Shown here piece by piece: positions 14,964-26,530 of a DNA stretch of 50,579 nt. Under the pieces are notes generated by a model that ran no database searches, had not been told where the DNA came from, and was given only the letters and a program-made list of their open reading frames with translations. The position numbers were made by a program, and so were the translations under genes. Each line of letters opens with the position of its first letter. Within the stretch, counting starts at the first letter, position 1. This stretch comes from Alsobacter soli (GTDB lineage Bacteria > Pseudomonadota > Alphaproteobacteria > Rhizobiales > Beijerinckiaceae), in contig NZ_PVZS01000023.1 in NCBI RefSeq assembly GCF_003004785.1, forward strand, positions 1 to 50,579. The letters are read 5' to 3'.

Positions 14964-16153
14964 CGACGCCTCCACGCTCCCGGGCGCTCGACGGCCTGGT
15001 CGTCCTCGATCTGACACGCGTCAGGGCCGGCCCGACCTGCTGCCGCGTGCTGGCCGATTTCGGCGCGGACGTCATCAAGATCGAGGCGCCGCCCGGGGTC
15101 GACCCGAACGAGAACATGTCCGGCCCGCGGCACGGCTACGACATGCAGAACCTGCACCGGAACAAGCGGTCCGTGACGCTGAACCTCAAGCGGCCCGAGG
15201 GACGCGAGGTGTTTCTCCGGCTGGTGAAAAACGCGGACGTGGTGGTCGAGAATTTCCGGCCGGACGTGAAGGACCGGCTCGGCATCGACTACGAGACCCT
15301 GCGGCGCGTGAACAAGCGCGTCATCCTGGCCTCCATCTCGGGATTCGGGCAGACGGGCCCCTACCGCGACCGCGCGGGCTTCGACCAGATCGCCCAAGGC
15401 ATGGGCGGGCTGATGTGGGTGACCGGCCTTCCCGGGCAGGGTCCTGTGCGCGCCGGCGTGGCTGTGGCCGACAGCACGGCCGGGATCTACGCCGCGACCG
15501 GCATCCTGGTGGCTCTCCAGGAGCGCGAGCGCTCGGGCGAGGGCCAATGGGTCCACACGTCGCTGCTGCAGGCGCAGATCGCGCTCTGCGACTTCCAGGC
15601 CGCGCTCTACCTCGTCGACGGCAAGGTCCCCGGGCAGGCCGGCAACGACCACCCCTATTCCACCCCGATGGGCGTGGTCGAGACGGCGGACGGCTTCATC
15701 AATATCGGGGTGGGCGGCGAAGGCCATTGGGCGAGCTTCTGCCGCGCCATTGAACGCCCCGATCTCATGCAGGATCCGGACTTCGCGACCCAGGCCGAGC
15801 GCTTCCGCAACCGCCCCCGGCTGCGCGAGATCCTGGCGAACGTGTTCAGCCAGCGCACGTCCGCCGAATGGCTCGAGCGGCTGGAGCGGGAGCATGTGCC
15901 CGCGGGCCCCATCTATCGCATGGACGAGGTCTTCGCCGATCCGCAGGTGCAGCACCTGGGAATGGCGGCCCCCGTCCATCATCCTGCCCGGGGCGAGATC
16001 CGCGTGGTCGGCCAGCCCGTCGCTCTCTCGCGGACGCCGGCTTCCGTGGTCAGCGCCGTGCCCGACCCTGGGGAGCACACGGACGAGATCCTGGCCCGTG
16101 CCGGATACCAGGCCGGCGAGATCGAGCAGCTGCGCCGCGCGGGGGTGGTGTGA
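14960..16153 (+). CDS. CaiB/BaiF (family III) CoA-transferase
   Basis: A 397-residue family III CoA-transferase, which moves CoA from a donor such as succinyl-CoA to a carboxylic acid through an enzyme-bound aspartyl anhydride. Readable family motifs: LDLTRVRAGPTCCRVLADFGADVIKIE at the N-terminus (parts LDLTRVRAGP and DVIKIE are diagnostic), HRNKRSVTLNLK, VVENFRPDV and GPYRDRAGFD followed by GGLMWVTG. It overlaps the amidase by 4 bases and sits one base before the enoyl-CoA hydratase. The order suggests it activates the acid made by the amidase for the beta-oxidation-type enzymes. The natural acid is not known. Confidence 0.92.
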   Translation: MTTPPRSRALDGLVVLDLTRVRAGPTCCRVLADFGADVIKIEAPPGVDPNENMSGPRHGYDMQNLHRNKRSVTLNLKRPEGREVFLRLVKNADVVVENFRPDVKDRLGIDYETLRRVNKRVILASISGFGQTGPYRDRAGFDQIAQGMGGLMWVTGLPGQGPVRAGVAVADSTAGIYAATGILVALQERERSGEGQWVHTSLLQAQIALCDFQAALYLVDGKVPGQAGNDHPYSTPMGVVETADGFINIGVGGEGHWASFCRAIERPDLMQDPDFATQAERFRNRPRLREILANVFSQRTSAEWLERLEREHVPAGPIYRMDEVFADPQVQHLGMAAPVHHPARGEIRVVGQPVALSRTPASVVSAVPDPGEHTDEILARAGYQAGEIEQLRRAGVV

Positions 16154-16154
16154 G

Positions 16155-16943
16155 ATGACCGAGCCCACCATCCGCTACCATGCCCGCAACGGCGTCGCCG
16201 AGCTGGTGATCGATAATCCAGCCCGTCGCAACGCCATGACTCTCGGCATGTGGCGTATGTTGCCGGAACTCGTGGCGCGGGCCGAGGCGGATCGGGACGT
16301 GAGGGTGATCGTGCTCGCCGGGGCTGGAGACCGGGCCTTCTGCGCGGGTGCTGACATCTCCCAGTTCGGCCAGGCCCGGGACAGCGAGGCCAGCGTGGCG
16401 GCCTATGACGAGGCCGTGGCGGCGGGGGACGCGGCGCTGGTGGGCGCCAGCCTGCCCACGGTCGCGGCGATCCGAGGCGCCTGCTTCGGGGGCGGAATGG
16501 GGCTCGCCATGGCCTGCGACCTGCGGTTCGCCGCGACGGGCTCGCGCTTCCGGGTTCCGGCTGCGCGGCTGGGCCTCGGCTACAGCTTCAAGGGGGTGCG
16601 CACCCTCGTCCAGAAGCTCGGCTTCACGGTGGCGGCGGATGTGATGCTGTCGGCCCGCATCATCGAGGCGGAAGAGGCTGCTGCGCTGCGCATCCTCAAC
16701 CAGGTCTGGCCGGCCGAGCGCTTCGAAGAGGAGCTTGCCGGCCGCATCGGCATGATCGCCGGCAACGCCCCGCTCACCCTGCGCGCCGCCAAGCGCGCCC
16801 TGGCTGAACTCGCCCGCCCGGAGGCGGAACAGAACTCGCAGGCCGTCGCCGATCTGGTGGAAGCCTGCTTCAGAAGCGCCGACTATCGGGAGGGCCAGGC
16901 GGCCTTCCGCGAGAAGAGGGAGCCGGTTTTTCGTGGCGAATGA
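16155..16943 (+). CDS. Enoyl-CoA hydratase/isomerase family protein
   Basis: A 262-residue crotonase-fold protein. The oxyanion-hole motifs are present: FCAGADISQFG (about residues 57-67) and ACFGGGMGLAMACDLRFAA (about 107-125). Crotonase-family enzymes hydrate or isomerise enoyl-CoA esters. The glutamates used by true hydratases were not clearly found at both expected places (the segment after GGGMGLAMACDLR reads RFRVPAARLGLGY), so another crotonase reaction such as isomerisation, decarboxylation or hydrolysis is possible. It begins one base past the CoA-transferase stop, so the two are translationally coupled. It is followed by a 48-base gap and the ABC importer genes. Confidence 0.88.
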   Translation: MTEPTIRYHARNGVAELVIDNPARRNAMTLGMWRMLPELVARAEADRDVRVIVLAGAGDRAFCAGADISQFGQARDSEASVAAYDEAVAAGDAALVGASLPTVAAIRGACFGGGMGLAMACDLRFAATGSRFRVPAARLGLGYSFKGVRTLVQKLGFTVAADVMLSARIIEAEEAAALRILNQVWPAERFEEELAGRIGMIAGNAPLTLRAAKRALAELARPEAEQNSQAVADLVEACFRSADYREGQAAFREKREPVFRGE

Positions 16944-16991
16944 GGGGTTCGCGCGAGGGCCGATCGTGAAGCTGCACTTGGGAGGTGTGTG

Positions 16992-17975
16992 ATGCAGCGT
17001 CGTACCATGCTGGGGGGCCTCCTGGCCCTCGCCGTCGCCGCGACGGCGCCGTTCGCCGCGCGGGCCGAGACCGCTCCGCTGAATCCGCCGGTCACGCTGA
17101 CCGTCGGCTACCAAAAGGTCGGGCACCTGGCGCCCATCATCCTGCTGGATGACGAACTCAAGAAGCAGGGCGTCGAGCTGAAGCTGGTGGAGTTCGCTCG
17201 CTATGCGGACGCCCGCACGGCCCTGCTCTCCGGCTCGCTGGACGCCTCGGCCGTCGGCCCGGCCGACCTCGCCATCGCCCTCGCGAACGGCTCGACCAAC
17301 GTGGTCGGGATCATGGGGGTCGGCTCCTCGCCCAAATACGTCATCGGCCGCACGGGCGTGAAGCTCGACAGCTGGGAAGACCTGAAGGGCAAGAAAGTCG
17401 GCATCGCGCCGGGCTCGGCCGTGTGGTTCCAGTTCGCGGCGACGCTCACCGAACTCGGCATCCCGTACACGAGCTTCAACGCCGTGAACATCCAGGGCGC
17501 CGGCACCAACTTCGACCAGGCGCTCCAGCGCGGGGACGTGGACGCGATCGTGACCTGGGAGCCGTTCGAATCCATCCCGGTGATCCAGGGCTACGGCTAC
17601 TTCGCCAAGAACCTCGACTACAGCAAGTCGAAGGCGGTCGGCGCGGAACTCGGCATGCTGGTCGCGACCAAGAACGCCGCGGCGGAGAAGCGCCCCGCCC
17701 TGGAGCGCTTCGTCCACGCCTACGTGGCCAAGATGAACGAGCTGTCCAAGTCCCCGAAGGACTTCTCGGAGGCCATGGCGAAGCTGACCGGCCTGGAGCC
17801 GCCGGTGGCCGCCAAGGTGGCGGAGGTCATCAAGCTCGGCCCGGTGATCACGCCCGAGCAGATCAAGCGGCAGGCCAAGGCCTTCCATGACCTCGGGGTC
17901 ATCCAGAAGGACGTCTCCGGCGAGATCGACAAGTACTGGGACGCCTCCTTCGTGAGGTCCGCCACGGGCGGCTGA
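16992..17975 (+). CDS. ABC transporter substrate-binding protein (SsuA/NMT1-like)
   Basis: A 327-residue periplasmic binding protein of the SsuA/TauA/NMT1 family (aliphatic sulfonates, taurine, nitrate, pyrimidine precursors, aromatic acids). The signal peptide reads MQRRTMLGGLLALAVAATAPFAARAE; an Arg-Arg pair at residues 3-4 allows Tat or Sec export. Family motifs: VTLTVGYQKVGHLAPI, FARYADARTALLSGSLDASAVGPAD, and IVTWEPFES. GGAGG at 16981-16985 supports ATG at 16992; the preceding GTG is too close. This and the next two genes make a complete importer. The ligand is unknown, but its position within the catabolic genes says it supplies the operon's substrate. A stem-loop follows the stop codon. 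Confidence 0.9.
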   Translation: MQRRTMLGGLLALAVAATAPFAARAETAPLNPPVTLTVGYQKVGHLAPIILLDDELKKQGVELKLVEFARYADARTALLSGSLDASAVGPADLAIALANGSTNVVGIMGVGSSPKYVIGRTGVKLDSWEDLKGKKVGIAPGSAVWFQFAATLTELGIPYTSFNAVNIQGAGTNFDQALQRGDVDAIVTWEPFESIPVIQGYGYFAKNLDYSKSKAVGAELGMLVATKNAAAEKRPALERFVHAYVAKMNELSKSPKDFSEAMAKLTGLEPPVAAKVAEVIKLGPVITPEQIKRQAKAFHDLGVIQKDVSGEIDKYWDASFVRSATGG

Positions 17976-17984
17976 TTCGCGCGC

Positions 17985-18012
17985 GATGCGGCTGTCCCCC
18001 CGCGGCCGCATC
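17985..18012 (+). other. Intercistronic stem-loop between binding-protein and permease genes
   Basis: Arms GATGCGGC (17985-17992) and GCCGCATC (18005-18012) match perfectly across 12 bases, 10 bases after the binding-protein stop. There is no T-run, so it is more likely an mRNA-stabilising or partial-terminating hairpin that keeps the binding protein more abundant than the permease (inference; the same arrangement recurs at 34824-34849). Confidence 0.5.
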
Positions 18013-18069
18013 CGCCACAAAGATGATCTCGCCTGCGCCCCAGGCGACCGCTCTAATCCGGAGACCGCC

Positions 18070-18957
18070 ATGCCTGCCGCCGCCGGCCCCCTTGAAGCCG
18101 AACCCGCCAGGGTCTCGTCCGCCAGCGAGAGCATTGGGCAGGTTCTGGCTCCCGTCGCCCAGAAGCTTTGGAAAGTGGCCGCCGGACTGGCGTTGCCCAT
18201 CGCTCTGGTCGCCATCTGGCAGCTGTCGTCCAAGGATGGCGCGCTGTTCGGGGGCGCGCTGCCGAGCCCGGCCCGCGTCTGGGATGGGTGGCTCATGTGG
18301 GCCTTCGGCAAGCCCGGCCTGGGGCTGAACCCCTATAGCGGGACCTGGTGGGACAACGTCGCGTTCTCGACGATCCGTGTGGCCAAGGGCTTCGGCCTGG
18401 CGATCGTGATCGGCGTCCCGCTCGGAGTCATGATCGGCTGGTCGCGGCTGGTGGCCTCGACCGTCGACCCGACCATCCAGATCCTCCGGCCGGTCCCCAT
18501 CACGGCCTGGCTGCCGATTTCGCTGGCGATCTTCGGCATCCGCGATTTCGGGGCCGTGTTCCTGATCCTGCTCGGAGCCTTCTATCCCATCGTGATCAAC
18601 AGCATGCACGGCGCGCGGGATGTCGAGCGCAACTGGATCCGGGCCGCCCAGATGATGGGCGCCTCCCGGTGGGCGATCCTGACCCGCGTCGTGCTGCCGG
18701 CCGCCCTGCCCTCCATCTTCACCGGCCTGCGCATCGGCCTCGGCATCGGCTGGACGGCGGTGATCGTCTCCGAGATGGTCGCGGTGAAGTCCGGGCTCGG
18801 CTACGTGCTGTGGGACGCCTACTACGTGGGCCGGATGGAGATCGTCATCGCCGACATGGTGTCGATCGGCGCCATGGGCTTCATCTCCGACCGACTGATC
18901 GTCCTACTCGACCACTGGGCGCTGCGCTGGCGACGCCTTCAATCCTTCTCGGCCTGA
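18070..18957 (+). CDS. ABC transporter permease (SsuC/TauC-like)
   Basis: A 295-residue inner-membrane permease (BPD_transp_1) with about six hydrophobic helices. The EAA loop that docks the ATPase is seen as WIRAAQMMGASRWAILTRVVLPAALPSI (diagnostic piece: MMGASRWAILTRVVLPAALP). The start at 18070 follows CCGGAG; an in-frame codon 84 bases upstream falls inside the stem-loop and is not favoured. The N-terminal 35 residues are a soluble tail. It works with the binding protein upstream and the ATPase 8 bases downstream. Confidence 0.9.
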   Translation: MPAAAGPLEAEPARVSSASESIGQVLAPVAQKLWKVAAGLALPIALVAIWQLSSKDGALFGGALPSPARVWDGWLMWAFGKPGLGLNPYSGTWWDNVAFSTIRVAKGFGLAIVIGVPLGVMIGWSRLVASTVDPTIQILRPVPITAWLPISLAIFGIRDFGAVFLILLGAFYPIVINSMHGARDVERNWIRAAQMMGASRWAILTRVVLPAALPSIFTGLRIGLGIGWTAVIVSEMVAVKSGLGYVLWDAYYVGRMEIVIADMVSIGAMGFISDRLIVLLDHWALRWRRLQSFSA

Positions 18958-18965
18958 GGTTCACG

Positions 18966-19730
18966 ATGGGCGCGATTTCCTTCCAGGCCGTGGGGAAGAC
19001 CTATGGCGGCAAGGCCGGGGTCCAGGCCCTCGCCGACGTGGACCTCCAGATTGGCGAAGGCGAGTTCGTGGCGCTCCTCGGTCCGTCCGGATGCGGCAAG
19101 TCCACCCTGCTCAACCTGCTGGCCGGGTTCGAGGGGCTGACGGACGGAGCCATCCTGTTCGACGGCGCTGGCGTAGCGCGGCCGGGGCCTGACCGGGCCG
19201 TCGTGTTCCAGGAGGCCTCGCTGCTGCCCTGGCTCACCGTGTGGGACAACGTCACGTTCGGGCCCAAGGTGCAGGGGCTTTCCAGGGCGGACTACGAGCC
19301 GCGCGCGGCCGAGATGCTCCGCCTTGTGGGCCTGGAGAGCTTCCGCGACGCGCTTCCCGCGCAGCTCTCCGGCGGCATGCGCCAGCGCGTCGGCATCGCG
19401 CGCGCGCTGGTGATGAACCCGCGTGCGCTCCTGATGGACGAACCCTTCGGCGCACTGGACGCCCAGACCCGGCTCACGATGCAGCAACTGCTTCTCGACG
19501 TATGGCAGCGGCTGAAGACGACCGTCCTGTTCGTCACCCACGACATCGACGAAGCCATCCTGCTGGCCGACCGGGTCTGCGTGATGTCGGCGCGTCCGGG
19601 TCGGATCGCGCGCGACATCCCGATCGCGCTGCGGCGGCCGCGCTCGGTCGACGATGTCACGAGCCCCGAGTTCATCGCCTACAAGGCCGCCATCATGGCC
19701 GACATGCGCGGCCACCAGGCGCCGCACTAA
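18966..19730 (+). CDS. ABC transporter ATP-binding protein (SsuB/TauB-like)
   Basis: A 254-residue ATPase that powers the SsuABC-type importer. Walker A is GPSGCGKST (about 40-48), the Q-loop is in VFQEASLLPWLTVWDNV, the ABC signature is LSGGMRQR (about 137-144), Walker B is ALLMDEPFGALD, and the switch histidine is in VTHDIDEA. The WLTVWDNV and DIDEAILLADRV phrases are typical of the nitrate/sulfonate/taurine branch. It starts 8 bases after the permease stop. Confidence 0.93.
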   Translation: MGAISFQAVGKTYGGKAGVQALADVDLQIGEGEFVALLGPSGCGKSTLLNLLAGFEGLTDGAILFDGAGVARPGPDRAVVFQEASLLPWLTVWDNVTFGPKVQGLSRADYEPRAAEMLRLVGLESFRDALPAQLSGGMRQRVGIARALVMNPRALLMDEPFGALDAQTRLTMQQLLLDVWQRLKTTVLFVTHDIDEAILLADRVCVMSARPGRIARDIPIALRRPRSVDDVTSPEFIAYKAAIMADMRGHQAPH

Positions 19731-19747
19731 CGACCGAGGAGCGAAGC

Positions 19748-20623
19748 TTGGCCAATCCCCGCATTCCTTACCGGCTCTCCTCCGAACGTCCCCGGCTGCC
19801 GCCCCTGGAGGGCAAGCGCATCCTCGTCCATCTCGTTGTGAACGTGGAGCACTGGCAGTTCGACCAGCCGATGCCGCGCACCATCATCACGCCGCCGCAC
19901 GGCCGGGAGACGGCGCCGGACGTCCCGAACTTCTCCTGGGCGGACTACGGCATGCGGGCCGGCCTGCCGCGCATTATCAAGCTTTTTCAGGAGCGGGGGC
20001 TCCCCGCGTCGACCAGCTTCAACGCCGGCGTCGTCGACGCCTATCCGCAAGCGTCCGAGGCCATGCTGCGCGCCGGCTGGGAGTTCATCGGCCACGGCAT
20101 GCACCAGAAGGCCAGCAACCACGTTGAGGGCGGCGAGGCGGCGGTGATCGGCGCCGCGGTCGAGAAGATCGCCCGTTTCACCGGGAAGCGGCCGACCGGC
20201 TGGCTGTCGCCGGGCCTGCGTGAAACCGTCCAGACGCCCGAGCTGCTGGTGCGCAACGGCGTCGACCACGTGTTCGACTGGGTGGTCGATGACCTGCCGT
20301 CCTGGATGACCACCCGCGAGGGCCCGCTCCTCGCAGTGCCCTACAACGTCGAGATCAACGACTCCATCATCTACGCGGTCGAGAAGCACGCCACCGGCGA
20401 GATGGCGCGGCGTCTCGAGGCCACGCTGCGGCTGTTCGAGCAGGAGGTCGCCGAGAACCCCCGCGTGCTCGCCATCGGCCTGCACCCGCATCTCATCGGC
20501 GTGCCGCACCGCTTCCACGAGCTCGTGGCGATGCTGGACCTGCTCCAGCGCTCGCCTGACGTGATCTTCACAACAGGGCCGGCGATCCGCGACTGGTACG
20601 CCGCCGCAGAACCGCACGGGTGA
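19748..20623 (+). CDS. Polysaccharide deacetylase-fold hydrolase (PuuE/allantoinase-like)
   Basis: A 291-residue NodB-fold protein. It begins at TTG (19748), 7 bases after GAGGAG, with no in-frame ATG near the start. The family Asp-Asp motif is replaced by Asn-Val-Glu in LVVNVEHW, and metal ligands may include the histidines of GHGMHQ and SNH. This pattern (NVE, then WADYGMR, GHGMH, and LHPHLIGVPHRF) is that of the PuuE branch, which hydrolyses cyclic amides such as allantoin rather than polysaccharides. Within this operon it could open a ring amide or deformylate the imported compound before the amidase acts (inference). Cytoplasmic, no signal peptide. Confidence 0.82.
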   Translation: MANPRIPYRLSSERPRLPPLEGKRILVHLVVNVEHWQFDQPMPRTIITPPHGRETAPDVPNFSWADYGMRAGLPRIIKLFQERGLPASTSFNAGVVDAYPQASEAMLRAGWEFIGHGMHQKASNHVEGGEAAVIGAAVEKIARFTGKRPTGWLSPGLRETVQTPELLVRNGVDHVFDWVVDDLPSWMTTREGPLLAVPYNVEINDSIIYAVEKHATGEMARRLEATLRLFEQEVAENPRVLAIGLHPHLIGVPHRFHELVAMLDLLQRSPDVIFTTGPAIRDWYAAAEPHG

Positions 20624-20627
20624 TCTC

Positions 20628-21395
20628 ATGGACCTGGGTCTCAAGGGCAAGCGCGTCCTCATCACCGGCGCGTCGATGGGCATTGGGCTGGCCTGCGCCA
20701 GGACCTTCGCGTCCGAGGGATGCTCCCTCGTGCTCGCGGCGCGCAACGAGGCGCGGCTGAAGGACGCCGCCGCTGCGTTCGCGGGCTCAGGCGTGGACGT
20801 GGCGATCTTCGCGGGCGACCTCAGCCAGGCCGGCGAGCGCGAGAGGCTGGCCGCGGCGCATGGCGAGGCCGACATCCTGGTCAACAACGCCGGCGCGATC
20901 CCTGGCGGGGGGCTGCTGGATCTCGACATGGCGACCTGGGAGCAGGCCTGGGCCCTGAAGGTGATGGGCTACATCCACCTCAGCCAGCTCTACCTGCGCG
21001 GCATGAAGGCGCGCGGCTCGGGCGTCATCGTCAACATCATCGGCTCGGCCGGGCGCTCGCCGCGCTACGATTATGTCTGCGGAGCCACCGGCAACGCCGC
21101 CCTGATGGCGTTCACCGGCGCGGTCGGCGGCGCCTCCCCGGCCTGGGGCGTGCGCGTATTCGCGATCAATCCCGCCATGACCCGCACGGACCGCAGCGTG
21201 ACCCTGTCCAAGGCGCGGGCGCGCGAGCGCTACGGCGACGAGAACCGCTGGCAGGACCTGCTCTCCAACTTGCCCTTTGGCCGCCTGATCGAGCCGGAGG
21301 AGATCGCCAACGCGGCCGCGTTCCTGTCGTCGCCGGCCTGCGGCTACGTGAGCGGGGCGACGCTCGACGTGGACGGCGGCGGGGCGTTCCGCTGA
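20628..21395 (+). CDS. SDR-family oxidoreductase lacking a clear YxxxK motif
   Basis: A 255-residue short-chain dehydrogenase-fold protein. Cofactor site TGASMGIG (13-20) and NNAG (86-89) are intact. Ser140 in IIGSAGRS fits the catalytic serine, but YxxxK cannot be placed: the expected stretch reads DYVCGATGNAAL (148-159), with Gly152 and Asn156 where Tyr and Lys should be. Tyr147 and Tyr149 are nearby. I recall related SDRs with a DY(I/V)xGxxGNAAL reading, so this is likely a subfamily trait and not a sequencing error. It lies 4 bases after the hydrolase gene and 16 before the MaoC gene. In the pathway it might oxidise a hydroxyacyl intermediate, or act in a non-redox role (inference). Confidence 0.88.
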   Translation: MDLGLKGKRVLITGASMGIGLACARTFASEGCSLVLAARNEARLKDAAAAFAGSGVDVAIFAGDLSQAGERERLAAAHGEADILVNNAGAIPGGGLLDLDMATWEQAWALKVMGYIHLSQLYLRGMKARGSGVIVNIIGSAGRSPRYDYVCGATGNAALMAFTGAVGGASPAWGVRVFAINPAMTRTDRSVTLSKARARERYGDENRWQDLLSNLPFGRLIEPEEIANAAAFLSSPACGYVSGATLDVDGGGAFR

Positions 21396-21411
21396 GCAGA
21401 GGGGCTGGCAT

Positions 21412-21921
21412 ATGACCGAGACGCAAGTGAAGCCCGGCTGGCAGGGACGGTTCTACGAGGACTTCGAGGTCGGCGATGTCTACAAGCACCCGCTGGGCCG
21501 GACGGTGCTGCCGACCGACAATTCCTGGTTCACGCTGCTGACGCAGAACACGGCGCACCCTCATTTCAACGCGCACTACGCGACGCACACGGAATTCGCG
21601 CGCCCGCTGGTGAACTCCTGCTTCACGCTGTCGCTGGTGACGGGGCAGTCCGTCACCGACATCTCGCAGAACGTCTTCGCCAACCTGGGCTGGGACGAGG
21701 TGCGGCTTCCGGCCCCGGTGTTCGAGGGAGACACGATCTATTCCGAGTCCGAGGTGCTGGAAAAGCGCGAGTCGCGCTCGCGCCCGGAGGTCGGGATCGT
21801 GACCGTGCGCACGCGGGGCTACAACCAGGACGGAACCGTGGTCGTCACGTTCAAGAGGACGCTGATGGTCTACCGCCGCGGCCAGGGACCGTCGAGCGTG
21901 CGGCCGTCCCCAAAAGGCTAA
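21412..21921 (+). CDS. MaoC-family (hot-dog fold) enoyl-CoA hydratase
   Basis: A 169-residue single-domain MaoC dehydratase/hydratase. It starts RFYEDFEVGDVYKHPLGRTV and contains the overhanging motif DNSWFTLLTQNTAHPHFNAHYA, where the Asn/His pair (TQNTAHPHFN) corresponds to the hydratase-2 catalytic Asp/His region; here the first is not Asp by simple reading. Members hydrate enoyl-CoA esters or dehydrate mesaconyl/methylmalyl-CoA-type esters. It is the last gene of the operon, ending 74 bases before the convergent katG. Confidence 0.9.
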   Translation: MTETQVKPGWQGRFYEDFEVGDVYKHPLGRTVLPTDNSWFTLLTQNTAHPHFNAHYATHTEFARPLVNSCFTLSLVTGQSVTDISQNVFANLGWDEVRLPAPVFEGDTIYSESEVLEKRESRSRPEVGIVTVRTRGYNQDGTVVVTFKRTLMVYRRGQGPSSVRPSPKG

Positions 21922-21950
21922 GGCGACGGCCCCAACGGGACCTTCAGAAA

Positions 21951-21976
21951 ACGGCGCTCGGTGACCCGAGCGCCGT
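21951..21976 (-). terminator. Terminator shared by katG and the catabolic operon
   Basis: Arms ACGGCGCTCGG (21951-21961) and CCGAGCGCCGT (21966-21976) form a perfect 11-bp stem with loop TGAC between the convergent MaoC and katG genes. On the minus strand the stem is followed by TTTTCTG, giving a Rho-independent terminator for katG. On the plus strand the T-run is absent. Confidence 0.75.
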
Positions 21977-21995
21977 CCCTTGGTGTTCGCTTCGC

Positions 21996-25134
<3,139 letters not shown>

Positions 25135-25142
25135 GCAGGCGC

Positions 25143-25769
25143 TCAGATGTCGAAGAAAACGGTCTCGCCTTCGCCCTGGAGGCGGATGTCGAAACGGTAG
25201 ACGGGCGCGCCGTCCCGGTTCGACCGGCGCGCAACCAGGGTGGACCGGCGGTCGACCTGCTCGATGAGGTTGAGCACCGGATCGATCGCGTTGGCCTCGC
25301 CTTCGTCGTCGAAGTAAAGGCGGGTGTTCAGGCCGATGTTGATGCCCCGCGCCACCAGCCAGAGCGAGATATGGGGCGCCTGGAGGCGGCCGTTGCGCCC
25401 CATCACCCGTCCGGGCTTGATCGTCTCGAACGACCACAGGCCCGTGTCGAAGTCGGTGATGATGCGGCCCCAGCCGCGGAAGCCCTTGGCCGCCTCGGAA
25501 TGTCGGGGATCTTCCGGGTGCGGGTAGATCCCGGCGGCGTCCGCCTGCCAGGCTTCGATGAGGACGTCCTTCACGGGCGCGCCGGTTCCGTCGATGACCA
25601 GACCCTCGACGCGGATCCGCTCGCCCGGAGCTTCCGGGCCCGCGATGTCACGGCCCAGTTCGCGGCGGAAGATCTCGAAGCCGGCGGCGCCCGGCGCCAG
25701 GCCGATATGGACATAGGGGCCGGCCGTCTGGGACGCCGTCTCGCGCAGGTAGTTCAAGGGCTGCGGCAT
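25143..25769 (-). CDS. pcaG: Protocatechuate 3,4-dioxygenase alpha subunit
   Basis: A 208-residue alpha subunit of the intradiol dioxygenase that opens protocatechuate to 3-carboxy-cis,cis-muconate. It has the subunit-typical start PQPLNYLRETASQTAGPYVHIG and lacks the iron ligands of the beta chain, as expected for PcaG. The intradiol fold motif DVLIEAWQADAAGIY and HISLWLVARGINIGLNTRLYF are readable. It starts 3 bases after pcaH ends, so the two subunits are translated together. Confidence 0.95.
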   Translation of the reverse strand: MPQPLNYLRETASQTAGPYVHIGLAPGAAGFEIFRRELGRDIAGPEAPGERIRVEGLVIDGTGAPVKDVLIEAWQADAAGIYPHPEDPRHSEAAKGFRGWGRIITDFDTGLWSFETIKPGRVMGRNGRLQAPHISLWLVARGINIGLNTRLYFDDEGEANAIDPVLNLIEQVDRRSTLVARRSNRDGAPVYRFDIRLQGEGETVFFDI

Positions 25770-25772
25770 GGC

Positions 25773-26498
25773 TCAGTTCCCCTCCAGGCGGTTCTCGAAA
25801 AGCGTCGAGCGGCGCCCGCGCAGAACGATGTCGAACTTGTAGGCGACGCAGTCGAGGGGGATGGCGGCGTTCATGTCCAAGGGGGCGATCAGTTGATCGA
25901 TGGCCTGTGGGTCGGGAATCGAGTTGACGATCGGGCAGTGCCGGATCAGCGGGTCGCCCTCGAAGTACATCTGCGTGATGAGGCGCTGCACGAAGCCCGT
26001 GCCGAACACGGAGACGTGGATGTGCGCGGGGCGCCAGTTGTTGACCCAGTTGCGCCAGGGATAGGCGCCCGGCTTCACGGTGCGGAAGAAGTAGTAGCCC
26101 TGCTCGTCGGTCAAGGTCCGGCCGCAGCCGCCGAAGTTCGGGTCGATAGGGGCCAGATAGGTGTCCTTCTTGTGCCGGTAGCGGCCGCCGGCGTTGGCCT
26201 GCCAGATCTCGACCAGCGTGTTGGGGACGCCGCGGCCGTTCTCGTCCAGCACGCGCCCGTGGACGATGATGCGCTCGCCGATGGGATCGCCGGTCTTGGC
26301 GAAGTTGCGGATGAGGTCGTTGTCGATCGGGTCGATATCGCCGTGTCCGAACACCGGCCCGGTGATCTCCGACATCGAATTCTGCAGGGAAAGCAGCGCC
26401 TGGCGGGGCGAACGGGCGACGCTCGTCTTGTAGTTCGGCGTCAGCGCCGGCGGCTGGATCAGCCGGTTGCGCTGGTAGAACTCGGCTGGCTTGGGCAT
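25773..26498 (-). CDS. pcaH: Protocatechuate 3,4-dioxygenase beta subunit
   Basis: A 241-residue catalytic beta subunit. The four non-heme Fe(III) ligands are present at the expected spacing: Tyr107 (GGRYRHKKD), Tyr146 (GAYPWRNW), His159 and His161 (RPAHIHVSV), which match Tyr408, Tyr447, His460 and His462 of the Pseudomonas enzyme. The start at 26498 ([17 protein letters not shown]) is standard for PcaH. It is 32 bases after pcaC. Confidence 0.96.
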   Translation of the reverse strand: MPKPAEFYQRNRLIQPPALTPNYKTSVARSPRQALLSLQNSMSEITGPVFGHGDIDPIDNDLIRNFAKTGDPIGERIIVHGRVLDENGRGVPNTLVEIWQANAGGRYRHKKDTYLAPIDPNFGGCGRTLTDEQGYYFFRTVKPGAYPWRNWVNNWRPAHIHVSVFGTGFVQRLITQMYFEGDPLIRHCPIVNSIPDPQAIDQLIAPLDMNAAIPLDCVAYKFDIVLRGRRSTLFENRLEGN

Positions 26499-26530
26499 GT
26501 CTTTCCCCTCCCCTCGGCTTTCCATCCGAG

